From positions 558,001 to 622,000 of the forward strand of contig CBDCOW010000003.1 of the NCBI GenBank assembly GCA_965219875.1: a stretch of 64,000 nucleotides of DNA. Direction: 5' to 3'. The notes beneath the pieces were generated by a model. It saw only the letters and a list, made by a program, of their open reading frames with translations. It did no database searches and was not told the DNA's origin. The position numbers and the translations under genes are program-made. Positions 46,438-55,528 of this stretch are shown here, piece after piece (the first letter of the stretch is position 1; each line of letters opens with the position of its first letter). The DNA is from DAOUKH01 sp965219875 (lineage in GTDB: Bacteria; Chloroflexota; Dehalococcoidia; SHYB01).

Positions 46438-46605
46438 ATGTTTGTCTGCACGTGCAAAATGATTACCATTACGGATTTGAAGCGATCAGTACGCGACGGG
46501 GCGAGAACGGCCCAGGACCTTGTCCGGGCTCTCGGATTGGAAGACAGCGACTGCTGCGGTATGTGCGCGGCGGAGTCCGACCGTCTCACCGCGCTGATCC
46601 GCTAG
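46438..46605 (+). CDS. bfd: Bacterioferritin-associated ferredoxin-like [2Fe-2S] protein
   Basis: 55 aa. MFVCTCKMITITDLKRSV and SDCCGMC give the Bfd pattern C-x-C...C-x2-C for a [2Fe-2S] cluster. Bfd reduces ferric iron in bacterioferritin for release. The bacterioferritin gene is convergent, 36 bp away, which supports the assignment. ATG 46438 is the family start with AGGA upstream. Confidence 0.85.
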   Translation: MFVCTCKMITITDLKRSVRDGARTAQDLVRALGLEDSDCCGMCAAESDRLTALIR

Positions 46606-46641
46606 CGCCTCCGGGCGAGAACCGCGCCTGGAGCGCGGTGC

Positions 46642-47118
46642 CTACTCTTCTTTCTTGATCTGGTGACCCAGGTACTCCTCGATGCCGATCTGGCTGATGG
46701 TATCGAGTTGGGTCTCGAGCCAATCTATATCACCGGCCTGGTGAATCATCATCTGTTCCAAGATGCCGCGGGTGGCGAAGTCCTGCTCTTGGCCGCAGTG
46801 CGCGACCGCCGCTTCAAGCGTCTCGGCGGAGGCCACCTCCTGCTGAAGGTTCAGCCGCAGGTCCTCTTCGACGTTCTCACCCACCTCGACCCGTCCTAGC
46901 CGCTGCAGGTTGGGCAGGCCCTCCAGGTACAGGACGTGCTCCATGAGCCGTTCGACGTCGCGCATCTCCTCGATGCTCATCTCCCGGAACTTGTGGTAGA
47001 GCCGCTCGTAGCCCCACTGGTGGCACATCTCGGCGTGCAGGAAGTACTGGTTGATGGCCGTCAGGTCGTTCGTCAGGATCTGATTGAGGTAGTCGAGCAC
47101 GCCGTCCCTTGCCTTCAT
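46642..47118 (-). CDS. bfr: Bacterioferritin
   Basis: 158 aa four-helix ferritin. LNQILTNDLTAINQYFLHAEMCHQWGY supplies the first ferroxidase Glu-like region; MSIEEMRDVERLMEHVLYLEGLPNLQ has the second Glu/His set and the Met52-type heme ligand position (KFREMSIEEM); EQDFATRGILEQMMIHQAGDIDWLETQ ends the bundle. Stores iron in the cytosol. ATG 47118 is preceded by AAGGGAA. Confidence 0.93.
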   Translation of the reverse strand: MKARDGVLDYLNQILTNDLTAINQYFLHAEMCHQWGYERLYHKFREMSIEEMRDVERLMEHVLYLEGLPNLQRLGRVEVGENVEEDLRLNLQQEVASAETLEAAVAHCGQEQDFATRGILEQMMIHQAGDIDWLETQLDTISQIGIEEYLGHQIKKEE

Positions 47119-47181
47119 AGTCGGTTCCCTTCCGGTGCGTTGGGGTTGAGCCGGGGCTTGACGCCTCCTTAGCCGCGCCCT

Positions 47182-47238
47182 AGGATACCGGTCGATCAAG
47201 ACATACGTCTAGACAAAGTAAAAATGTAATGCTATACA
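47182..47238. promoter_or_regulatory. Divergent promoters of bfr and the gene at 47257, sharing GTCTAGACA
   Basis: For bfr (minus): TAGACG (47211-47206), 18-nt spacer, TATCCT (47187-47182). For the plus-strand gene: TAGACA (47210-47215), 17-nt spacer, TATACA (47233-47238). The palindrome GTCTAGACA (47207-47215) overlaps both -35 boxes and recurs in the bfd promoter. Confidence 0.5.
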
Positions 47239-47256
47239 CTCTATGAGATTCATCAT

Positions 47257-47799
47257 ATGCAATCGGTCGAGCTCTCCAACATCGTAATGGACGCCCGCGA
47301 CGGGCGCGCCGCCCTCCACCTCCAGCCGCCGGACAGCCCCCACTGTCTGACGATCCATATTCCTCTCGTGCAGGCGGCGCGCTTCGCTCACGACCTCTCC
47401 CACGGGCCCGCGGCCCAGTGTCCGCACATCACGATGTTCCAAATGCTGGCCGCCTCGCTGGGCCTGACCGCGAGCCGCGCCGTGCTGCGGCCGGTGATGG
47501 GCTGGGAGGCCGAACTGGGGGATGAGGCGCGCCCGCAGATCGTCGCATCGCTCATCTTCGAGAGCCCCGGCGGCGAGCGGCACGTCACCACGTCCGCGGC
47601 GGCGGGGATCTCCTTTGCGCAACAGATCGACATCCCGCTCCTCCTCGCCGACGCCCACGAAGCCGCCAGCCTAGCCTGTCCCGGGCTTGAAGACGAGGAA
47701 GACGTCGGCCCACCCCTCCCCGAAGCCTTTCGGGATGCAATCGAAGAATTGACGTTCGACGAGGACGACGAAGACCCGTTGAGAGAGGGCCGCGGATAG
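47257..47799 (+). CDS. Hypothetical protein, distant DUF151-like
   Basis: 180 aa. The region about 90-135 (PQIVASLIFESPGGERHVTTSAAAGISFAQQIDIPLLLADAHE) resembles the BFN/DUF151 core, where a conserved DxRPSDAIALA stretch would be expected but is altered. The C-terminus is strongly acidic (EELTFDEDDEDPL). It shares a palindrome-containing divergent promoter with bacterioferritin, so iron or redox co-regulation is plausible. Not certain. Confidence 0.6.
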   Translation: MQSVELSNIVMDARDGRAALHLQPPDSPHCLTIHIPLVQAARFAHDLSHGPAAQCPHITMFQMLAASLGLTASRAVLRPVMGWEAELGDEARPQIVASLIFESPGGERHVTTSAAAGISFAQQIDIPLLLADAHEAASLACPGLEDEEDVGPPLPEAFRDAIEELTFDEDDEDPLREGRG

Positions 47800-47809
47800 C
47801 CCTCACCGA

Positions 47810-47830
47810 CCTGCGGCCTCGCGCCGCAGG
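47810..47830 (+). terminator. GC hairpin after the 47257 gene
   Basis: CCTGCGGC (47810-47817) pairs with GCCGCAGG (47823-47830) around a 5-nt loop, 10 bp after the stop. No U-run follows, so termination strength is doubtful. Confidence 0.35.
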
Positions 47831-47879
47831 CTGTCACCGCGCAAGAAGAACCCCAGTCCCTTACAGAAAGGCGGAGCGC

Positions 47880-48047
47880 ATGCGTGACTCCACGATCTCT
47901 CTGCTCATGATGACAGGCGCCCGGCAGAAACGCAGGACCCACAGGCAGGCGCGGGGGATCGACCGAGCCCCGGACCGCCGCGGACGCGAATCTGCCAGGC
48001 CCCCGCAGGAACAGAGCACACCCAACGGAACCAAGCCACACGGCTAA
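47880..48047 (+). CDS. Possible small basic protein, 55 aa
   Basis: ATG 47880 has GGCGGAG just upstream and the frame ends 13 bp before the imelysin gene. The product is rich in Arg, Gln and Pro (MMTGARQKRRTHRQARG, PDRRGRESARPPQEQ). No family is recognised. It could be a short leader ORF of the iron operon or chance coding in GC-rich DNA. Confidence 0.3.
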   Translation: MRDSTISLLMMTGARQKRRTHRQARGIDRAPDRRGRESARPPQEQSTPNGTKPHG

Positions 48048-48060
48048 GGAAAGGAAAGAC

Positions 48061-49209
48061 ATGCGGAAGTTAGCGGTCTCTCTACTGGTGATACCGGTCC
48101 TCGTCATCGCGGCCTGCGGCGGCGGCGGTCCGGGCGGCGACCTCAAGGTGTCGGTCGTCGAGACCTACGCCGCGGGCGCCCACGCCTCCTACGCGCGGAG
48201 CCTCTCGTCGGCGCGCGCCCTCGACGCCGCCATCGATAGTTTCGTGGCGGGCCCCTCGCAGCACCGGCTCGACGCCGCCAAGCACGCCTGGCTCCGCGCC
48301 CGGGACGATTACGGTGTGACCGAGATCTACCGGTTCTACGGCGGACCCATCGACAACGAAGAGGACGGGCCCGAGGGCCTGATCAACGCCTGGCCCCTTG
48401 ATGAGGCCTACATCGACTACGTCGAAGGCGATCCCGGCGCCGGCGTCATCAACAACCCCGGCGACTACCCCACCATCGACGCCGCACTGCTCGTCTCCAT
48501 CAACGAGGGGGGCGCCGAGGAGAACGTCTCGACGGGCTGGCATGCCATCGAGTTCCTGCTCTGGGGCCAAGACCTGAACGCTCACGGACCAGGTTACCGG
48601 CCGGTCAGCGACTACACCACGGCCGACAACGCGGAACGCCGCAAGACCTATCTCGCGACGGTTTCCGACGTCCTCGTCTCGCACCTCAACGACATGGTCG
48701 AGGCGTGGGCGCCGGGTAGGAACAACTATCGCGCCCAGTTCACGAGCAAGGACGCCGATGAGGCGCTCACCGACATCATCACCGGCATCGGCGAAATGAG
48801 CCGCGGCGAGCTTGCCGGAGAGCGCATGACCGTGGCCTACGAGGAACGGTCGCAGGAAGACGAACACTCCTGCTTCGCCGACAACACGATCGCCGACATC
48901 GTGGCCAACGCCTCGGGCGTCCAGCGTGTGTACCTGGGTCAGTACGGAGACGTGACCGGCCCCGGCATCATGGACCTCATCGCCGCGGAGGACGAGGCGC
49001 TCGCGGAGAGCTTGGCCAATCAGATCGCCCGCTCGGTCAACCTCGCCAAGGACATTCCGCCGCCGTTCGACAATCACCTGATGGAAGGCGTCCCAGACTC
49101 CGAGTCCGGACGCAGTGCCATCCTTGCTACAATCGAGGCGTTGGAGACGCAGACCGATACCATCGTCGACGCAGCCGACATGGTTGGAATCACTATCAAC
49201 GTGAGCTAA
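48061..49209 (+). CDS. Imelysin-family (IrpA-like) lipoprotein
   Basis: 382 aa. Lipobox IAACGG (Cys about 19). The imelysin GxHxxE motif is STGWHAIEFLLWGQD and YRFYGGPIDN is the conserved second block. Members are iron-regulated surface proteins of the EfeO/IrpA superfamily that bind metal. RBS AAGGAAAG precedes ATG 48061. It heads a row imelysin - di-haem oxidoreductase - imelysin - HTTM protein. Confidence 0.9.
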   Translation: MRKLAVSLLVIPVLVIAACGGGGPGGDLKVSVVETYAAGAHASYARSLSSARALDAAIDSFVAGPSQHRLDAAKHAWLRARDDYGVTEIYRFYGGPIDNEEDGPEGLINAWPLDEAYIDYVEGDPGAGVINNPGDYPTIDAALLVSINEGGAEENVSTGWHAIEFLLWGQDLNAHGPGYRPVSDYTTADNAERRKTYLATVSDVLVSHLNDMVEAWAPGRNNYRAQFTSKDADEALTDIITGIGEMSRGELAGERMTVAYEERSQEDEHSCFADNTIADIVANASGVQRVYLGQYGDVTGPGIMDLIAAEDEALAESLANQIARSVNLAKDIPPPFDNHLMEGVPDSESGRSAILATIEALETQTDTIVDAADMVGITINVS

Positions 49210-49239
49210 CCCGGCCGGACCAAGCGCCGGCGGGGATGA

Positions 49240-50658
49240 ATGCGGCCCAAGAACCCCCGGAACAGATCCCGAGTACGGCCGCTGGCAGCGATGCTGCTGG
49301 CGGTCGTACTCGTGACCATCACCGCCTGCGGCGGCGATGACGATATCGACCTGAACCTCGTCTATAACCCGCGGCTCGGCGGGGAGACCACCGCGTTCAG
49401 CTCCTCCGGCAACGCCTTCGAGCTCTCAGCCCGCAACCTGCCCAACGAGCTCCGGCGCATCTTTGAAATCGGCGACAGCTTCTTCACGCAGAACTGGGTC
49501 ACCGCTCCCGCGAGCACTGAGGCGAGGGACGGTCTGGGTCCGACGCACAACGCGATTTCCTGCTCCTCCTGCCACAACCACGACGGTAGGGCCAAGCCTC
49601 CCGACCACGACGGCGATCCCGAGCGCGGCCTGCTCCTCCGCCTCAGCGTTCCGTCCGAGAACGGGCCGGTAGACGACCCGGTCTACGGCGGGCAGTTACA
49701 GGACCGCGCCATCATCGGCGCACCTCCCGAGGGCCGCATCACGATCGTCTACGAAGAGATCAGTGGCCATTACCCCGACGGCACGCCCTACACCCTGCGC
49801 CGTCCCATCTACGGCATCGCCGACCTCGCCTTCGGCCCACTCCACCCCGACGTGCAGATATCCCCCCGCATCGCGCCCACCATCATCGGGATGGGCCTCC
49901 TCGAAGCGATACCGGAAGCCCGTATCCTCGAACTGGCCGACCCGGACGACGCCGACGGCGACGGCATTTCGGGGCGTCCCAACTACGTGTGGGACGTCCG
50001 CCGCAACGGGCCTGCCCTCGGACGGTTCGGCTGGAAGGCGAACCAACCCACCGTTGAGCAGCAGGCCGCCGGCGCCTTCTTGGGCGACATCGGCATTACG
50101 TCGGCCCTCTTTCCCGAAGAGAACTGTCCGCCCGGCCAAGCGGCGTGCGGCCGCGCCCCGAACGGAGGCGCACCGGAGATTCCTACCGACCGCCTTCAGA
50201 AGGTGACAATCTACGTCCAGACGCTTGCCGTGCCCGCCATGCGCAACGTCGACGATAAGACGGTGCAGCAGGGCGCCCGGCACTTCGTCGAGTCGCAGTG
50301 CTCGCTCTGCCACACGCCACGCCACGAGACCGGAGAGACGCACCCCCTTCAGCCGCTTCGTGGCCAGGTGATCTTCCCCTACACCGATCTCCTGCTCCAC
50401 GACATGGGCGAAGGGCTCGCCGACCACCGCCCCGACGGTGAAGCGTCGGGCACGGAGTGGCGCACGGCGCCGCTCTGGGGGATCGGCCTCGTCGAGACCG
50501 TCAGCGGTCACACCATGTTCCTGCACGACGGCCGCGCCCGCAGCATCGAGGAGGCGATACTCTGGCACGGGGGCGAGGCGGCCGAGGCCCGTGACCGCTT
50601 CATGCTCCTGAGCGCGGAGGAGCGGGAAGCCCTGCTCCGATTCCTGGAGTCAATTTAG
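49240..50658 (+). CDS. Di-haem oxidoreductase (DHOR, c-type cytochrome) lipoprotein
   Basis: 472 aa. Lipobox TITACGG at the N-terminus, two c-type haem motifs CSSCHNHDG (about 110) and CSLCHTPRHE (about 355), and C-terminal TEWRTAPLWGIGL, TMFLHDGRARSIEEAILWHGGEA that recall di-haem peroxidase-type thiol oxidoreductases. In characterised genomes DHORs sit beside imelysin genes and are thought to oxidise or reduce iron for uptake. 30 bp after the first imelysin gene. Confidence 0.9.
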   Translation: MRPKNPRNRSRVRPLAAMLLAVVLVTITACGGDDDIDLNLVYNPRLGGETTAFSSSGNAFELSARNLPNELRRIFEIGDSFFTQNWVTAPASTEARDGLGPTHNAISCSSCHNHDGRAKPPDHDGDPERGLLLRLSVPSENGPVDDPVYGGQLQDRAIIGAPPEGRITIVYEEISGHYPDGTPYTLRRPIYGIADLAFGPLHPDVQISPRIAPTIIGMGLLEAIPEARILELADPDDADGDGISGRPNYVWDVRRNGPALGRFGWKANQPTVEQQAAGAFLGDIGITSALFPEENCPPGQAACGRAPNGGAPEIPTDRLQKVTIYVQTLAVPAMRNVDDKTVQQGARHFVESQCSLCHTPRHETGETHPLQPLRGQVIFPYTDLLLHDMGEGLADHRPDGEASGTEWRTAPLWGIGLVETVSGHTMFLHDGRARSIEEAILWHGGEAAEARDRFMLLSAEEREALLRFLESI

Positions 50659-50705
50659 TCCGCCACGCCGGCGGTCCCGGAGTCCGCCACGGAGGTCTTT
50701 CGTCT

Positions 50706-51785
50706 ATGCGACCCGCCCTCATACGGTCCATTCCGGTCTTCGGCGTGCTCCTACTGCTCCTCACGGCGTGCGGATCGGGCGCTGCCTCTAAAGACGAGGT
50801 CTTGATCGGCATGACCGACGAGGTCGTCGTCCCCGCCTACGAGGCCCTGGCCCGCGACGTCGCCCAAATGGAGCGGGACGCCGCCGCTCTGTGCGGCGCG
50901 CCCAGTTCGGCTTCGTTGGATGCCGCCCGTCAATCGTGGCGCGCCGCCCGCGCCTCCTGGATGCGGTCCGAGGCAATGCGGTTCGGGCCGGCGATGGACC
51001 GGCGGTCCGTCCGCCTAGTCGATTGGTCGCCGACCGACACCGACGGCATCGACGCGTCGCTGGCCGTGGGCCCGGTCCCGGTGGGAGACATCCGCGAGGT
51101 CGTCGCCTCAGACCGGCGCGGCTTCGGCGCCGTCGAGCACCTGCTCTTCGGCGACGCGGCCCTCGACCGCCTCACCGGATCCGAGGCCCGCTGCTTCTAC
51201 CTCACCGGCTTGACCGGAGTCATGCGGGAGGAGACGGACGGGATCCTTGCGGAATGGGTGGACGGCGCGGCGGGCAGCGCCGCCTTCAAGGACTACTTCA
51301 CGGGACGCTCGGACTCGGCGGCGTTGAGCAGCGCTGCGGTTGCCGACGTCGTGCGGACGCAGGTCTTCCTTATTCGCGGCATCGTCGACATGCGGCTCGC
51401 CAACGCCTTGGGCCTCCGAGGCGAACCCGACTTCTCGATGATTCCCGGGAGCGCGGCCGACAACGGCTTGGGCGACCTGCGCAACGACCTTCTAGGAATG
51501 CAGGCGGTCTACGAAGGCGCCGGGGACGGCCTGGGCTTGTCGAACCTCGTGCGGCCCCTATCGGAAGAGACCGACGAGCGTATGCGCGAGCATTTCGCCG
51601 ACTCGCTCGCGGCCGTCGATGCCGTGGCCGGTCCCCTGCGCGCTGCCGTCGCCGAACGGCCCGACCAGGTCCGCGGGCTCTACGACCGGCTCGCCGCCCT
51701 ACAGCGGACGCTCTCGACCGAGGTGGTCAGCCTCCTCGGCATCTCCGTGGGATTCACTGATACGGACGGCGACAGCAGCAGCTAG
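50706..51785 (+). CDS. Second imelysin-family lipoprotein
   Basis: 359 aa. Lipobox LLTACGS. The metal motif is in RRGFGAVEHLLFGDA, with GxHxxE altered to GxVExx at His, so metal binding may differ from the first copy. It lies 47 bp downstream of the DHOR gene. In the usual arrangement the two imelysins flank the DHOR, as here. Confidence 0.85.
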   Translation: MRPALIRSIPVFGVLLLLLTACGSGAASKDEVLIGMTDEVVVPAYEALARDVAQMERDAAALCGAPSSASLDAARQSWRAARASWMRSEAMRFGPAMDRRSVRLVDWSPTDTDGIDASLAVGPVPVGDIREVVASDRRGFGAVEHLLFGDAALDRLTGSEARCFYLTGLTGVMREETDGILAEWVDGAAGSAAFKDYFTGRSDSAALSSAAVADVVRTQVFLIRGIVDMRLANALGLRGEPDFSMIPGSAADNGLGDLRNDLLGMQAVYEGAGDGLGLSNLVRPLSEETDERMREHFADSLAAVDAVAGPLRAAVAERPDQVRGLYDRLAALQRTLSTEVVSLLGISVGFTDTDGDSSS

Positions 51786-51791
51786 CGGCCC

Positions 51792-53236
51792 ATGGCCACA
51801 TCCCTCGCTATACCCGAAACGCTCGCCCTGACCGGGGCGCCTGCGGGCCGGGAACGGGTGCTGGCCGGGGTCTTCGGACTCGCCGGACGGGTCATGCGGG
51901 CCGGCGCCGAGCCCGCGCCCGCCGGATCGGCGGCCGCGTTCCGCATCATCTTCGGACTCATCGGCCTGATCGCCGTCGTCCGCTTCGCCGCCAACGGTTG
52001 GATATCGGACCTCTACGTCGAGCCCGCGCACCACTTCAGCTACTACGGCTTCGGCTGGGTGCAGGCCTGGCCCGCATGGGGGATGCATCTCCATTTCGCC
52101 CTGCTCGGCCTCGCCAGCCTCGGTGTCGCACTGGGCTACCGCTCCCGGCTCTCCATCGCCGCGTTCTTTGTCCTGTTCACTTACGTCGAGCTCATCGACC
52201 GGACGACGTACCTCAACCACTACTATCTGGTCAGCCTGCTCGCCTTCCTCATGATCTTTCTCCCCCTGGGCCGTACGGCGTCCCTCGACGCCCGCCGCGG
52301 GCCGAAGGAGGCAAGTCCGACCATTCCCAGGGCCGCCCTGTGGCTGCTGCGGGCGCAGGTGGGGCTGGTCTACGTTTTTGCCGGCGTGGCGAAGCTCAAC
52401 CCCGATTGGCTGTTCCACGCCGAGCCGCTGCGCATCTGGCTCTACAACAGCGCCGACGTTCCGCTGATCGGGCCCTTCCTGATCGAGCCGTGGGCCGCCT
52501 ACGCCATGAGCTGGGCGGGCGCGGGCTTCGACCTGACCATCGTGGGCTGGCTCCTCTGGAAGAGGACTCGGCCCTTCGCCTATGCCGTCCTCGTCGTCTT
52601 CCACGTGGCCACATGGCTGCTCTTCCCGGCCATCGGCCTCTCCCTTGGATCATGATGGGGGCGGCGCTCATCTTCTTCGAGCCCGATTGGCCCCTTCGGC
52701 TTGCCCGGCGCCTGCGAAGGCAGTCCCTGGCGCCCGCTTCGTCCACGACTCGGCAGGAAGCCCCCCGGCCGCTCCCTTGGCCAGTCCGCGCCGCGTTCAT
52801 TCTCGGCGCCGCCTTCTTCGCCGTACAGGTATTCATGCCCCTGCGCCACCTCGCCTATCCGGGGAACGTGCGCTGGAACGAGGAGGGCTACCGCTTCTCC
52901 TGGCGGGTGCTGGTGACGGAGAAGATAGGCCTCGCGAGTTTTCGCGTCACCGATCCGACGACGGGCGAGGAGCGGCTGGTCTATCCAGAAGCCTACCTCA
53001 CACCGACCCAAGTGGAGCGCATGGCGTACCAGCCGGACATGATCCTCGACACGGCCCACCTGGTCCGCGACGACTTTACCGCCACCGGGGGCGAGCCGCC
53101 CGAGGTCCGCGCCGACGTCTTCGTCAGCTACAACGGGCGTCCCGCCGCCCGCCTCGTAGACGCTGACGCCGACCTCGCTCGTATCCGCCACGAGCCCGGC
53201 CCAAAGCGCTGGCTCCTACCCCCGCCGGCACCGTGA
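51792..53236 (+). pseudogene. HTTM-domain (vitamin K-dependent carboxylase-like) membrane protein, frameshifted
   Basis: The first frame (51792-52655) holds HTTM membrane helices (AAFRIIFGLIGLIAVVRFA, AHHFSYYGFGWVQAWP, IDRTTYLNHYYLVSLLAF, LRAQVGLVYVFAGVAKLNPDW). It stops soon after LLFPAIG. The second frame (to 53236) continues with PWIMMGAALIFFEPDWP and a C-terminal soluble part (NVRWNEEGYRFSWRVLV...). One missing base near 52641 (LFPW expected) explains both. It is either a recent pseudogene, an assembly error, or two proteins. HTTM proteins have five to seven helices and are fitted to iron-related DHOR/imelysin clusters in some bacteria. Confidence 0.8.
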
Positions 53237-53535
53237 CCCAACCGCGCCCCTCGATGTAGCGGCACGGGTCGGGCGATCCACATGCGGGTAAATCCATCGA
53301 GACCGGCGGGCCCGGCCTAGAGTGCCACTGCCCACGCAAAGGTTCTCCCTACGGTAAAGCCAGGTGTACCAGGCTGGATAAAATCAAGAACCTTCGTGCT
53401 GAGGTCCCGGTTGGCGTTCTCTAGATCTTCCCACGGGTGATGTGCCCGGCCGCGGGTCAGCACTACGTACGACCACGCTAACAATCTCTCCCTGAGAGTC
53501 TAGGTGGACTGCTCGTCTTGACCCTTGCGCAGCAC
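53237..53535. other. Intergenic region with an IS-end remnant
   Basis: Contains CACGCAAAGGTTCTCC at 53332-53347, similar to the right end of the IS5-family element. Nothing else recognised in these 299 bp. Confidence 0.4.
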
Positions 53536-54564
53536 CTAAGGACTCCTTGAAGTAGAGGTGACCACTTGTCGCGTGGACATCTCCCTGTGAACCACGTGGC
53601 ATGCCACCTTGTGATCGGGTCTGACCTCCATCAAGGCCGGCTCCTTGTCTCGACAGACGTCCTCTGCTAGCGGGCAGCGCGGATGGAAGGCGCAGCCTGG
53701 AGGAACATCGAGCGGAGAGGGTACGTCCTCCGACACCAAGGCCGTCGTCTTGCGCTCATGAGGTCTGGTTGGGGTGGCCGCGGCCAGCAGCGCCTTCGTG
53801 TAGGGATGAAGCGGCTGATCGAAAAGCTCATCGCTCTCGGACTCTTCCACGATCCGTCCGAGATACATCACGGCGACTCGGTGGCTGAGGTAGCGCACCG
53901 TCGCCAGGTGATGAGCAATAAGGAGATAGCTCATACCCGTCTCTTCCTGAAGGTCTTTCAGCAAGTTCATGATCTCCGCGCGGATCGACACGTCCAGGCT
54001 GGACACCGGCTCGTCGAGAACGATCAGCTTGGGATTGAGCGCCAGCGCGCGAGCGATCGCCAGACGCTGCCTTTGGCCACCGCTGAACTCGTGCGGGAAG
54101 CGTTCGCTCGAATCCGCCGGAAGCCCCACCCGCTCAAGAAGCGCCGACGCTCTTCCCTTCACCTCATCGCCTGTGAGGCGCCCCAGCATCGTCAGCGGCT
54201 CGGCCACGATTGAGCCGGCTCTCATTCTCGGGTTCATGCTGCTCCACGGATCCTGGAACACCGCCTGCATGCCCTTCCGAAAGGCACGGAGTTCCTCGTT
54301 CCTCAGGCTCCAGACGTCCCGCCCTTGCCACAGGACTGTTCCCGACGTCGGCGGCTCGAGCCGGAGCACCATCCGGCAAGTAGTCGTCTTGCCGCATCCC
54401 GATTCCCCGACGAGCGCATAGGTCTGGCTTTCGAGGATCGTCAGGCTCACCCCATCCACGGCCTTGACGACCTTGGGATCTCTCCAGCGCAGCAGCCCGG
54501 ACTCCACCGGGAAGTACTTGCGCAGGTCATGGACCTCCATGAGGATGCCGTTGGGCTGGCTCAT
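53536..54564 (-). CDS. dppF: Oligopeptide/dipeptide ABC transporter ATP-binding protein (DppF/OppF-type)
   Basis: 342 aa. Walker A GESGCGKTT, signature HEFSGGQRQR, Walker B LIVLDEPVSSLDVS, and the C-terminal oligopeptide-type CAFHPRCPLAEDVCRDKEP [4Cys] tail. It powers import with DppD. ATG 54564 overlaps the dppD stop by 4 bp. Confidence 0.92.
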   Translation of the reverse strand: MSQPNGILMEVHDLRKYFPVESGLLRWRDPKVVKAVDGVSLTILESQTYALVGESGCGKTTTCRMVLRLEPPTSGTVLWQGRDVWSLRNEELRAFRKGMQAVFQDPWSSMNPRMRAGSIVAEPLTMLGRLTGDEVKGRASALLERVGLPADSSERFPHEFSGGQRQRLAIARALALNPKLIVLDEPVSSLDVSIRAEIMNLLKDLQEETGMSYLLIAHHLATVRYLSHRVAVMYLGRIVEESESDELFDQPLHPYTKALLAAATPTRPHERKTTALVSEDVPSPLDVPPGCAFHPRCPLAEDVCRDKEPALMEVRPDHKVACHVVHREMSTRQVVTSTSRSP

Positions 54565-55526
54565 TGCGCGGGCTTCCAGCATCGTGTGCTATGGCCGGGA
54601 CCGATCTCAACCTCAACGGGTGTCTTGCTGCACAGCTCCGGGTCCGCTTCGCCGCAGCGAGGCGCGAAAGGACAACCTTGTAGGTGGCCTGTCAGAGCCG
54701 GTGGCTCTCCCGGAATCGCCACGAGTCTGCCAACACTCCGATGCAGCGGTGGGACGGAAGCCAGCAGCCCCTTCGTATACCAATGAGCGGGCCGTTGGAA
54801 CACGTCATCGATCGTGCCCTTCTCTACGATCTGCCCAGCGTACATGATCGCTACCGAATCGCAGACCTTGGTGACCACGCCGAAGTCGTGCGTCACAAAA
54901 ATCACCGCAACGCCTGTCCTCTCTCGCAGCTCTAACAGCAGGTCGAGATACTGGACCTCAGTCGTCGCGTCCAAGGCGGTGGTGGGTTCGTCCGCCAAGA
55001 TCAAACGCGGCTCGCCTGAGATGGCTATCGCGCTAACCACCCGCTGTCGCATACCGCCACTCAGCTCATGTGGGTAGTTTTTCAACCGCTCCCTAGGGGC
55101 AGGAATCCTCACCGATTGCAGCAGGTCTGAGCTTCGCTGCTGCAATCGGTGACCTACCAGCCCCAGGTGCCTGCGAAGCGACTCGGCGACCTGATTCCCG
55201 GTTGTGAACACCGGGTTCAGCGACGTGTTGGGGTCCTGCGGAACGATGCAGATCTCCGAGCCCCGCAGCTCTCGCATCTCGGCCTCAGACAACGTCACGA
55301 GATCCTTTCCGTTGTAATAGATGCGCCCTGCGGTGATTCGGCCCGCCGGTTGCGGCAGCAGCCCGAGAATCGCCCGGCACGTTATGCTCTTGCCGGAGCC
55401 GGACTCGCCGACGATGCCCAGGATCTCACCCTCATCCACACTGAAGCTGACGTCGTTAACCGCGTGGACGACGCCGCCGCGCGTCTGGAGTTCGACCGAG
55501 AGGTGTTGTACGTCGAGCAGCGGCAT
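54561..55526 (-). CDS. dppD: Oligopeptide/dipeptide ABC transporter ATP-binding protein (DppD/OppD-type)
   Basis: 321 aa. Walker A GESGSGKS, signature HELSGGMRQRV, Walker B LILADEPTTALDAT, and the C-terminal CPFAPRCGEADPELC tail. ATG 55526 starts the family N-terminus PLLDVQHLSVEL. Two bases separate it from the dppC stop. Confidence 0.92.
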   Translation of the reverse strand: MPLLDVQHLSVELQTRGGVVHAVNDVSFSVDEGEILGIVGESGSGKSITCRAILGLLPQPAGRITAGRIYYNGKDLVTLSEAEMRELRGSEICIVPQDPNTSLNPVFTTGNQVAESLRRHLGLVGHRLQQRSSDLLQSVRIPAPRERLKNYPHELSGGMRQRVVSAIAISGEPRLILADEPTTALDATTEVQYLDLLLELRERTGVAVIFVTHDFGVVTKVCDSVAIMYAGQIVEKGTIDDVFQRPAHWYTKGLLASVPPLHRSVGRLVAIPGEPPALTGHLQGCPFAPRCGEADPELCSKTPVEVEIGPGHSTRCWKPAQ

Positions 55527-55528
55527 GG

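Noticed and set aside
52600..52700. Programmed ribosomal frameshift in the HTTM gene
   Set aside because: No slippery heptamer or downstream pseudoknot is evident; a one-base deletion is simpler.
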